A stretch of 59,794 bases of DNA, taken from positions 1 through 59,794 of the forward strand of contig JANXSP010000013.1 of NCBI GenBank assembly GCA_025356575.1, in the 5' to 3' direction. Shown one piece after another: positions 36,007-42,975 of this stretch (positions within the stretch are counted from its first letter, which is position 1; each line of letters starts with the position of its first letter). The DNA is from Novosphingobium sp. Its GTDB lineage: Bacteria > Pseudomonadota > Alphaproteobacteria > Sphingomonadales > Sphingomonadaceae. The notes under the pieces are model-generated. The model was not told the origin of the DNA and did no database searches. It saw nothing but the letters and a program-made list of their open reading frames with translations. Position numbers and translations under genes: made by a program.

Positions 36007-37425
36007 ATGGGAATTATTCGCAAGGCGCTGATCGCGCTGCTCGTCCTCGTCGTCATCGCGGCCGCGGCCATCTGGTGGATGTTGCGCGGCTCTCCGGCGC
36101 AACACTCGCTGGCCGAGCTTTCGGGCCTGCGCCCCCTGCTGGTCGAGGCCAACGCCCAGACGATCCCGACGCTCGGGACAGCCAAGCCGCTGCCGTGGAA
36201 GGCAGGGGAAACCCCCGTCGCCGCGGCCGGCCTGGCGATCAAGGCATTCGCCACGGGCCTCGATCACCCACGCAATGTGGTGACCTTGCCCAACGGCGAT
36301 GTCCTGGTTTCCGAAGCGAGTGGCCCGCCGAGCAAGGCCAGCGGTGTCACCGGGTTCGTGATGAAGCTGCTGCTCAAGCGGGTCGGTTCCGAAGTTCCTT
36401 CGGCCAACCGCATCGCGCTGCTCCGCGATGCCGATGGCGACGGGGTGGCAGAGGTCCACACCACGCTGATCGGCGGGCTCAACAACCCGTTCGGGCTCGC
36501 CTGGAGCAAGGGCACGCTTTATATCGCCAACACCGATGGGGTGGTGTCGGTGCCCTATACACTGGGCGCGACGACGATCTCGGCGGCCCCGACCAAGGTC
36601 GTCGGGCTGCCCCCGGCCGGGCGCCACTGGGTCAAGAACCTGCTGCTCAGCCCCGATGAAACCAAGCTTTACATCACTGTCGGTTCGGGCAGCGATCATG
36701 CCGAAAACGGGATAGCGTCCGAAAAAGGGCGGGCCGCGATCTGGGAATATTCGATTGCGGACAAGCAGATGCGCCAGTTCGCCGGCGGCTTGCGCAATCC
36801 CAACGGGATGGCCTGGAACACCGCCAGCGGCGAATTGTGGACCGTTGTCAACGAACGCGACCAGCTCGGTTCCGACCTGGTCCCCGATTACCTCACGAAC
36901 GTCCCGCTCGGCGCCAATTACGGTTGGCCGTGGGTCTATTACAAGACCGTGATCGACTGGCGGGTCAAGGATCCGATCCCTGCCGATTTCATGGACTATA
37001 TCCGCAAGCCCGAATACGCGCTCGGCGCGCATGTCGCCGCGTTGGGGCTGGCGTTCAATCATCCGGGATCGCAACTGGTGGCGTTCGGCGACGGTGCGTT
37101 CATCGCGCGCCATGGCTCGTGGAACCGCAAGCCGCTATCGGGCTACGACGTGGTGTTCGTGAAGTTCGACAAGAACGGCAACCCGCTGGCGGATAAACCA
37201 GTGACGGTTCTTTCGGGCTTCCTGACTGCGGACCAAAAGAACGCCCACGGCCGCCCGGTCATGCTCAGCTGGGCCAAGGACGGCGCGTTGCTGCTGGCCG
37301 ACGATGTCGGCGGCGTGGTCTGGCGGATCGCTGGAAGTGCGGGGGCGCCCGCCGGGTCCGCCCCTGCGGTCTCGGTCGCGCCGACGGGCACGCCGTCACA
37401 GCCGGCGCCGATCGCGCCCCGCTAG
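36007..37425 (+). CDS. Sorbosone/glucose dehydrogenase-like PQQ-type protein
   Basis: A 472-residue protein with an N-terminal membrane anchor or signal (about residues 7-27) and a six-bladed beta-propeller of the sorbosone/soluble glucose dehydrogenase class. Landmarks are AIKAFATGLDHPRNVVTLPNGDVLVSEASG, LRDADGDGVAEVHTTLI, NNPFGLAWSKGTLYIANTDGVV, GLRNPNGMAWNTASGELWTVVNERDQLG and FGDGAFIARHGSWNRKPLSGYDV. The cofactor is inferred from the family. Its last 30 bases overlap the convergent ATPase gene. Confidence 0.88.
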   Translation: MGIIRKALIALLVLVVIAAAAIWWMLRGSPAQHSLAELSGLRPLLVEANAQTIPTLGTAKPLPWKAGETPVAAAGLAIKAFATGLDHPRNVVTLPNGDVLVSEASGPPSKASGVTGFVMKLLLKRVGSEVPSANRIALLRDADGDGVAEVHTTLIGGLNNPFGLAWSKGTLYIANTDGVVSVPYTLGATTISAAPTKVVGLPPAGRHWVKNLLLSPDETKLYITVGSGSDHAENGIASEKGRAAIWEYSIADKQMRQFAGGLRNPNGMAWNTASGELWTVVNERDQLGSDLVPDYLTNVPLGANYGWPWVYYKTVIDWRVKDPIPADFMDYIRKPEYALGAHVAALGLAFNHPGSQLVAFGDGAFIARHGSWNRKPLSGYDVVFVKFDKNGNPLADKPVTVLSGFLTADQKNAHGRPVMLSWAKDGALLLADDVGGVVWRIAGSAGAPAGSAPAVSVAPTGTPSQPAPIAPR

Positions 37426-38214
37426 CTCGGTGACGAACTGCCATGCGGCGCGGCCGGAGCGGGCGCCGCGCTGACGCGCCCACAACAGCGCATCCTCCTC
37501 GGCAAACGAAAGACCGTGCGCCGCGGCATAGCCCGCGACGATACCCAGGTAATCTTCCTGGCTGCAGGCGTGAAACCCCAAAGTCAGCCCGAAGCGGTCG
37601 GCCAGCGCGAGCCGATCGTCGAGCGCGTCGCGCGGGTTCACCGCGTCGTCGTTCTCCGCAAGATGGCGCGGGACGATGTTACGGCGGTTGGCAGTGACCG
37701 CGAGCCGGACATTACCCGGCCGCGCCGCGACCCCGCCCTCGAGCCATGAGCGCAGCGCGCGCGGACCTTCGCTGTCGCCCTCGCCAAAGCCCAGATCGTC
37801 GATGAACACGACGAACCGGCGCGGCGCTTGGGCAAGCTCTGCAAACAGCGCGGGCACCTGGTCGAGCGACCCCGCGGCAAGCTGGACGAGCGCGAGGCTG
37901 GCAGGCGCGGCGTATTGGGCATCGCGCACCGCCGCTCGGACCAGCGCCGACTTGCCCATCCCGCGCGCGCCCCACAGCAGCATGTCGTGCGCCGCATGGC
38001 CCGCAGCATGGCGCGCAACGTTGGCGCAAACCGCAGCCTTCGCCGCTTCGATCCCCTTGAGCAACGCCATCGCCGGGGCATCGAGTGCGGCGACGCCGCG
38101 GGTCGTCTTGCCATCGCGCAAGTAGGCCGGATGCGCGGTCCAGTCGGGCGCCTGCCCCGCGCCGGGCAGCAGCGCCTCGAGCGCCGCCGCGATCCGCGCC
38201 AGCTCGTCGCTCAT
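37396..38214 (-). CDS. DUF815-family ATP-binding protein
   Basis: A 272-residue P-loop ATPase resembling a AAA module. Features are Walker A LLWGARGMGKSALVRAA, Walker B VVFIDDLGFG, the sensor segment RLAVTANRRNIVPRHL, and DRFGLTLGFHACSQEDYLGIVAGYAAAHGL. The family's role is unknown. It starts with an ATGA overlap on the acyl-CoA dehydrogenase stop, so it is cotranscribed with that gene. Its 3' end runs 30 bases into the convergent dehydrogenase gene. Confidence 0.87.
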   Translation of the reverse strand: MSDELARIAAALEALLPGAGQAPDWTAHPAYLRDGKTTRGVAALDAPAMALLKGIEAAKAAVCANVARHAAGHAAHDMLLWGARGMGKSALVRAAVRDAQYAAPASLALVQLAAGSLDQVPALFAELAQAPRRFVVFIDDLGFGEGDSEGPRALRSWLEGGVAARPGNVRLAVTANRRNIVPRHLAENDDAVNPRDALDDRLALADRFGLTLGFHACSQEDYLGIVAGYAAAHGLSFAEEDALLWARQRGARSGRAAWQFVTELAGRDRRRL

Positions 38215-39926
38215 CCCGCGAGCGCTGCGGCGCTCAGGGCATAGAGCAGTTCGGCCCCGCCCCGCGCCGAAGCGGCCAGCCCCAGTGCCTCGGGAGCGAT
38301 CTGCGACGCGAAGAACCGCGCGACGACATGCTTGGTGTGGCCTGGATCGTCGGCCAGGAAGCGCGCCTGGCGCTGGAGTTGCCATCCCGCCGCCGCAACC
38401 GCGCACATCGCCAGAAACGGCACGCTCCCCGCCAGCTTGTCGTCGAGCGAGGCGTCTGCGCGCATCCACGCCGCGATGCTCGCACATTCGTTCGCCAGCG
38501 CGGCCAATTGCGGCGCGTCGTCGCAATCGGCGGCGATCTCGTGCATCAGGGCTGCAAGCACGCCGCCGTCCTCCATGCCCAGTTTGCGCGTCACAAGGTC
38601 GGCCGCCTGAATACCGTTGGTGCCTTCGTAGATCGGCGCGATCCGCGCATCGCGATAATGCTGCGCGGCGCCGGTTTCCTCGACGAACCCCATCCCGCCG
38701 TGGACCTGGATGCCCAGGCTCGCGACTTCGACCCCGATGTCGGTTCCCCACGCCTTGAGCAGCGGGACCAGCAACTCGGCGCGCTGCTGCGCGGACGGAT
38801 CGCCCAGCGCGCCGCGGTCGACTTGCCCGGCGGTATAGTACAGCAGTGCCCGCGCACCCTCGGTCAGCGCGCGCATCCGCAGCAAGGTACGGCGCACGTC
38901 GGGATGCTCGATGATCGCCACGGGCGACTTGTCGGGCGAACCCGCGCGCGCCGACTGGATCCGGTCCTGCGCATAGGACAGGGCGGCTTGCGTCGCCCGC
39001 TCGCCGATCTGCACGCCCTGGTTGCCGACGTTGATCCGCGCCGAATTCATCATCGTGAACATTGCGCGCAGGCCGCCATGCTCGTGCCCGACCAGTTCGC
39101 CGATGCATTCGTCGGCATCGCCGAAGCTCATCACGCAGGTCGGCGAAGCGTTGATTCCCAGCTTGTGTTCGAGGCTGACGACGCGGACATCGTTGCGCGC
39201 GCCGATCGCGCCATCGGCTGCGACGTGGAACTTGGGGACCACGAACAGCGAAATGCCGCGCGAGCCCGCGGGCGCACCGGGGGTCCGCGCGAGCACCAAA
39301 TGGACAATGTTGGCGGCCAGATCGTGATCGCCCCAGGTGATGTAGATCTTGGTGCCCTTGATCGCATACGCGCCATCGCCCAGCGGCGTGGCGGTGGTGC
39401 GCAACGCTCCGACATCGCTGCCCGCCTGCGGCTCGGTCAGGTTCATCGTGCCCGACCACTCCCCGCTGATCAGCTTGGGCAGGTAAAGCGCCCGCTGCGC
39501 CGCGCTACCGTGGTGCAGCAGCGCCTCGATCGCCCCGACGGTGAGGATCGGGAGCAGGGTGAATGCCATGTTCGCCGCGCCCAGGTTCTCGAGCACGCAG
39601 CACGACAGCGTGAACGGCAGGCCCTGCCCGCCGAACTCGCTCGGGCCCGAAACCGCGTTCCAGCCCTGCGCGACGTAAGCGCTGTAGGCCTCGGCAAACC
39701 CCGCAGGGAGCGACACCGTGCCGTTGGCGAGCCGGGCGCCCTGGGTATCGCCGATGCGGTTGAGCGGAGCAAACTCGCCCGCGGCGAACGCACCGATGCC
39801 GCCGGCAATCGCCTCGACCAGATCGGGGCTTGCTTCGGCAAAGCGCGGGTGCGCCGCAAGTTCGTCGATCCCCGCGCAAACACGCATCGCAAGCAGCTGA
39901 TCGGCGGTGGCGGGAAAGAAATCCAT
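38211..39926 (-). CDS. Acyl-CoA dehydrogenase, long (DmdC-like) form
   Basis: A 571-residue flavoprotein, longer than the 380-residue standard because of a C-terminal extension (about residues 430-571), as in the DmdC/FadE-like group. Landmarks are MNLTEPQAGSDVGALRTTATPLGDGAYAIKGTKIYITWGDHDLAANIVHLVLARTPGAP, LGINASPTCVMSFG, and the C-terminal GMGFVEETGAAQHYRDARIAPIYEGTNGIQAADLVTRKLG. The natural substrate is uncertain. The ATG at 39926 (MDFFPATADQLL) is preferred; the frame is open 39 codons further upstream. TsaC diverges from it. Confidence 0.9.
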   Translation of the reverse strand: MDFFPATADQLLAMRVCAGIDELAAHPRFAEASPDLVEAIAGGIGAFAAGEFAPLNRIGDTQGARLANGTVSLPAGFAEAYSAYVAQGWNAVSGPSEFGGQGLPFTLSCCVLENLGAANMAFTLLPILTVGAIEALLHHGSAAQRALYLPKLISGEWSGTMNLTEPQAGSDVGALRTTATPLGDGAYAIKGTKIYITWGDHDLAANIVHLVLARTPGAPAGSRGISLFVVPKFHVAADGAIGARNDVRVVSLEHKLGINASPTCVMSFGDADECIGELVGHEHGGLRAMFTMMNSARINVGNQGVQIGERATQAALSYAQDRIQSARAGSPDKSPVAIIEHPDVRRTLLRMRALTEGARALLYYTAGQVDRGALGDPSAQQRAELLVPLLKAWGTDIGVEVASLGIQVHGGMGFVEETGAAQHYRDARIAPIYEGTNGIQAADLVTRKLGMEDGGVLAALMHEIAADCDDAPQLAALANECASIAAWMRADASLDDKLAGSVPFLAMCAVAAAGWQLQRQARFLADDPGHTKHVVARFFASQIAPEALGLAASARGGAELLYALSAAALAG

Positions 39927-39976
39927 CTGCGGGCTTTCGCTTGGCTTGGGGCCTTCCGCGCCTATAGCGGCGGACG

Positions 39977-40921
39977 ATGGCGGGCAAGCACCTCTCCCAG
40001 ATCGTCGCGGCGGATGCTGCGGGGATCGCCCTTGCCGCGGCACGCCTGCGCGCGGGCGGGATCGTCGCGGTACCGACCGAGACCGTTTATGGCCTCGCCG
40101 CGCGGGCCGACAGCGCGGATGCGGTCGCGGCGATCTACCGCGCCAAGGGCCGCCCCGATTTCAACCCGTTGATCGTGCATGTGCTCGATCTGGCCGCGGC
40201 CGAGGGGCTCGCGATTTTCGATGCACGAGCGCTGGCGCTGGCGGCGACGTTCTGGCCCGGACCGCTGACCCTCGTCCTCCCGCGCCGCGCCGACGCAGCG
40301 TTGGCCGCGGCGGTCAGTGCGGGGCTGCCGACGATTGCGCTGCGCTGCCCGGCGCACCCGGTGATGCGCACGCTGTTGGCGGAGACTGCGCTCCCGCTGG
40401 CCGCGCCATCGGCCAATCGCAGCGGCGGGGTGAGCCCGACCCGCGCGGAGCATGTGGCGAAGTCGCTGGGTGATGCTGCCCCGCTGATCCTCGACGGCGG
40501 GGTGTGCTCGGCGGGGCTCGAATCGACCATCGTGGTTCTGCGCGTGGACGGCTGGCAAGTGCTGCGCCCCGGACCGATCGCCGAGGCTGGGATTGCGGCG
40601 GTGCTGGGCAGCGCTGCCGACGTCACGACATCAGGACGGATCGAGGCTCCCGGCCAGCTTGCGAGCCACTATGCGCCGGGTAAACCGCTGCGGCTGGGCG
40701 CGCAAAGCGCTGCCGGCGATGAGTTCCTCATCGGCTTCGGCAGCGTTGCGGGCGACTATAACCTGTCGCCTAACGGGGACGTCACCGAAGCCGCAGCGCA
40801 CCTCTACGCCGCGCTTCACGCCGCTGCCGCGGCGCCGCACGCCCGCATCGCAGTTGCCGCCATCCCCGGTGGCGAAATTGGCGATGCGATCAACGACCGC
40901 CTGCGCCGCGCGGCGACATAA
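39977..40921 (+). CDS. tsaC: Threonylcarbamoyl-AMP synthase (Sua5/YrdC type)
   Basis: Makes threonylcarbamoyl-adenylate for the universal t6A37 tRNA modification. The 314-residue product is the long Sua5 form: the YrdC domain (1-200, AGGIVAVPTETVYGLAARADSADAVAAIYRAKGRPDFNPLIVHV, then WPGPLTLVLPR, ANRSGGVSPTRAEHV and GLESTIVVLR) and a C-terminal Sua5 domain (about 225-314, ASHYAPGKPLRLG). It diverges from the acyl-CoA dehydrogenase and converges on the lipoprotein gene. Confidence 0.95.
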   Translation: MAGKHLSQIVAADAAGIALAAARLRAGGIVAVPTETVYGLAARADSADAVAAIYRAKGRPDFNPLIVHVLDLAAAEGLAIFDARALALAATFWPGPLTLVLPRRADAALAAAVSAGLPTIALRCPAHPVMRTLLAETALPLAAPSANRSGGVSPTRAEHVAKSLGDAAPLILDGGVCSAGLESTIVVLRVDGWQVLRPGPIAEAGIAAVLGSAADVTTSGRIEAPGQLASHYAPGKPLRLGAQSAAGDEFLIGFGSVAGDYNLSPNGDVTEAAAHLYAALHAAAAAPHARIAVAAIPGGEIGDAINDRLRRAAT

Positions 40922-40940
40922 GGTCTAGCGTGCGAAAACC

Positions 40941-41270
40941 TTAGCGCCGCGGTTCGACCGGCACCGATGCGCTTAGTGCAGCAATCTCTGCCGCAGCGGC
41001 ATCGCGTTTCGCGCAAGCATCAGCGTTGCCGTCGTCGCAGCGCTGCTGCTGCTTGACCCGGTCGCGTTCGAGCGCGCCGAGGCGTTCCTCGCGCCGGCGC
41101 AGTTCGCGGCCGCGCTTCTGGTCGGCCTCGCCCTGGCTGGTCGTGGCGAGGTCGACTGCCTTGCCCGCAATTCGCACCGGCGCGGTGACCACATCGAACG
41201 CAGTCTTGGCAAGGCACCCGGAAAGCGCGAGCGCTGCCAGCGGCGTCAGGAAAATCAATCGGTTGGCCAT
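40941..41270 (-). CDS. Small putative lipoprotein
   Basis: A 109-residue protein with a lipoprotein signal: MANRLIFLTPLAALALSGC, where LSGC is the lipobox and Cys19 would be lipidated. The mature part begins AKTAFDVVTAPVRIAGKAVDLATTS and continues as a charged, probably coiled-coil helix with two further cysteines. AGGGAG lies nine bases upstream of the ATG. The family is not recognised; sphingomonads often have such a gene in this context. It follows the carD terminator on the same strand. Confidence 0.78.
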   Translation of the reverse strand: MANRLIFLTPLAALALSGCLAKTAFDVVTAPVRIAGKAVDLATTSQGEADQKRGRELRRREERLGALERDRVKQQQRCDDGNADACAKRDAAAAEIAALSASVPVEPRR

Positions 41271-41343
41271 GGTCCGCACTCCCTGCGAAGGACCGGGCTT
41301 AAACCGCCCGGGGTTGCGAAACGATGAACCGGGCGGACACGCA

Positions 41344-41369
41344 AAGGGCCGCCCTAGCGGACGGCCCCT
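41344..41369 (-). terminator. Rho-independent terminator of carD
   Basis: Read on the minus strand, GGGCCG (41368-41363) pairs with CGGCCC (41352-41347), followed by TTT (41346-41344). It lies 26 bases behind the carD stop. Confidence 0.65.
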
Positions 41370-41394
41370 GCTCACTTACAACGCACCGCGAGCG

Positions 41395-41928
41395 TCAGGC
41401 GGTGGCGGCAACCTCGTAATACTTGGGCGCATGCTCGTTGAGGATCGCGAGGATTTTCTTGAGCGCGGTCGGTTCATCGGTCTTTTCCATCGCGGCCAGT
41501 TCGCGCGCGAGCCGCGACGAGGCGGCCTCGAAAATCTGGCGTTCGGAATAGCTCTGCTCGGGCTGATCGTCGGCACGGAACAGGTCGCGGGTGACTTCGG
41601 CGATCGAGACGAGATCGCCCGAATTGATCTTGGCTTCGTATTCCTGGGCGCGGCGCGACCACATCGTGCGCTTGACCTTGGGCTTGCCGGTCAGCGTGTC
41701 GAGCGCCTCGCGCAGGGTCTTGTCCGAAGACAGCTTGCGCATCCCGATCGCCTCGACCTTGTTGGTCGGCACGCGCAGGGTCATGCGTTCCTTTTCGAAG
41801 CGGAGGACATAAAGTTCCAGCTGCATCCCGGCGATTTCCTGCTGCTGCAGTTCCATCACCCGGCCGACGCCGTGCTTGGGGTAAACGACGTAATCGCCAA
41901 CTTCGAAGGCGTTCGGCTTGCTCGCCAT
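41395..41928 (-). CDS. carD: CarD-family transcriptional regulator
   Basis: An RNA polymerase-binding regulator that stabilises open complexes, notably at rRNA promoters. The 177-residue product has the N-terminal RNAP-interaction domain (FEVGDYVVYPKHGVGRVMELQQQEIAGMQLELYVLRFEKERMTLRVPTNKVEAIGMRKL) and the C-terminal helical DNA-binding domain (RRAQEYEAKINSGDLVSIAEVTRDLFRADDQPEQSYSERQIFEAASSRLARELAAM). Expression appears to start at a strong promoter about 165 bases upstream, whose first transcribed bases form an inverted repeat. Confidence 0.95.
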   Translation of the reverse strand: MASKPNAFEVGDYVVYPKHGVGRVMELQQQEIAGMQLELYVLRFEKERMTLRVPTNKVEAIGMRKLSSDKTLREALDTLTGKPKVKRTMWSRRAQEYEAKINSGDLVSIAEVTRDLFRADDQPEQSYSERQIFEAASSRLARELAAMEKTDEPTALKKILAILNEHAPKYYEVAATA

Positions 41929-42068
41929 GAAATGTCCCTTTCAACGGGGTTGGAAAGCGTTGCTGCACTCTGCGAGTCCGCCGGGTCGACCTGCGCAATC
42001 GACGCGCAGGCGATGCCCCCATCAACGGCAAGCCCGCGTTCCAAAGCCCTTCACGATGCCTGCTTGCC

Positions 42069-42093
42069 GGGAGAACCCCGGGGCAGTTCTCCC
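42069..42093. promoter_or_regulatory. Inverted repeat at the carD transcription start
   Basis: GGGAGAAC (42069-42076) and GTTCTCCC (42086-42093) are perfect 8-base inverted copies separated by nine bases. The repeat begins one base after the -10 hexamer on the minus strand and spans the expected start of transcription. It could be an operator or a 5' mRNA hairpin. Confidence 0.55.
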
Positions 42094-42099
42094 ATTATA
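42094..42099 (-). promoter_or_regulatory. -10 element of the carD promoter
   Basis: A consensus TATAAT on the minus strand, preceded by TGCTA. The best -35 candidates 17 bases upstream (TAATTT or GTAATT, near 42117-42122) are poor, so an activator or an extended -10 may be used. Confidence 0.5.
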
Positions 42100-42160
42100 T
42101 AGCACGACGGCAACAAAATTACCAGCCGCGCGATTCGGCCAGGCGCCGAGCGGGGCGCGC

Positions 42161-42206
42161 GGTGTCTCGACGGGCGCAGCTATGCCGCTGCTCGACACGA
42201 ACGGGA
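42161..42206. repeat. Dispersed palindromic repeat, copy with TGTCTCGAC...GTCGACACGAACGGG-like ends
   Basis: On the minus strand it reads CCCGTTCGTGTCGAGC, an inner GCAGC/GCTGC stem, then GTCGAGACAC. It is clearly related to the repeats at 55484 and 59370, which share CCCGTTCG and a TGTCGAG core. Confidence 0.6.
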
Positions 42207-42313
42207 TTTGGAATATCGCGCCGGAAAGCTCAGCATCCTCCGCTCGTCCCGCGCAGCATCGAGCGCAAGCCGAGATGCGCCCGGCGAGGTGGGAAAAGCC
42301 TGCGAGCCAGCCC

Positions 42314-42652
42314 TCAGTCGCCCTCGCCCGGCTCGGCACTGAAATACTTGTCGTACTTACCGTCTTCGCCCTTGTGCTCGTCGGCATCGTCCGGCGAATC
42401 CTTCTTGGTCGTGATGTTCGGCCATTCGGCGGAAAACTTGGTATTGAGCTCGAGCCACTGTTCGAGCCCGCTTTCGGTATCGGGCAGGATCGCCTCGGCC
42501 GGGCATTCGGGCTCGCACACGCCGCAGTCGATGCATTCGCTGGGATTGATCACCAGCATGTTGTCGCCTTCGTAGAAGCAATCGACCGGGCAGACCTCGA
42601 CGCAGTCCATGTACTTGCACTTGATACAGGCGTCGGTGACGACATAAGTCAT
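42314..42652 (-). CDS. fdxA: Ferredoxin with two iron-sulfur cluster motifs
   Basis: A 112-residue low-potential ferredoxin of the FdxA (3Fe-4S plus 4Fe-4S) type. The cluster cysteines are in [17 protein letters not shown] (about 9-25) and [12 protein letters not shown] (about 40-51), followed by [18 protein letters not shown] and an acidic tail. The first motif has the altered spacing expected for a 3Fe-4S cluster. It is the last gene of the helicase-S4-ferredoxin operon, with an ATGA overlap with the S4 gene. The electron partner is unknown. Confidence 0.93.
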   Translation of the reverse strand: MTYVVTDACIKCKYMDCVEVCPVDCFYEGDNMLVINPSECIDCGVCEPECPAEAILPDTESGLEQWLELNTKFSAEWPNITTKKDSPDDADEHKGEDGKYDKYFSAEPGEGD

Positions 42653-42960
42653 GGGAGCGGGCTTCCTTCGGGCGCGGTAATCTTGCCCGCTGCTATGGGA
42701 AAAGCGCCAGCGTCGTCAAGCGCGCGATAGCACGCCTGCGCCTCGGCCTGCGGGCCGCGCCGGTGCGGCAGTGCATCGATCCGGATGACGCGCACGCTTT
42801 GCCCGAGCGGGACGGTGAGGACATCGCCGGCGACGATAGGGTGCGCCGCGCGGATTACGCGGGCCCCGTTGCAGCGCACATGTCCGGCAACGACGAGCGT
42901 CTGGGCGACGCCGCGCGTTCTGGACAGGCGCAGGTACCACAACAGCTTGTCGATCCGCAG
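42649..42960 (-). CDS. S4-domain RNA-binding protein (Hsp15-like), probable CTG start
   Basis: A 103-residue protein with an S4 RNA-binding domain: [35 protein letters not shown], then [20 protein letters not shown]. It probably binds stalled 50S subunits or rRNA like Hsp15. The domain's first residues (RIDK) can be reached only from a CTG at 42960, because the helicase stop (TGA at 42978-42976) is in the same frame five codons before it. The next standard start, TTG at 42942, would cut the domain's first strand. Confidence 0.75.
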   Translation of the reverse strand: MRIDKLLWYLRLSRTRGVAQTLVVAGHVRCNGARVIRAAHPIVAGDVLTVPLGQSVRVIRIDALPHRRGPQAEAQACYRALDDAGAFPIAAGKITAPEGSPLP

Positions 42961-42975
42961 TTCGTCCGGCGCAGC

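Larger units (their letters stand above)
41929..42313. other. 385-base intergenic region between fdxA and carD
   Basis: No gene is supported in any frame. It holds the carD leader with the inverted repeat (42069-42093), the -10 element, one copy of the dispersed palindromic repeat (42161-42206), and otherwise no visible structure. Confidence 0.6.
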
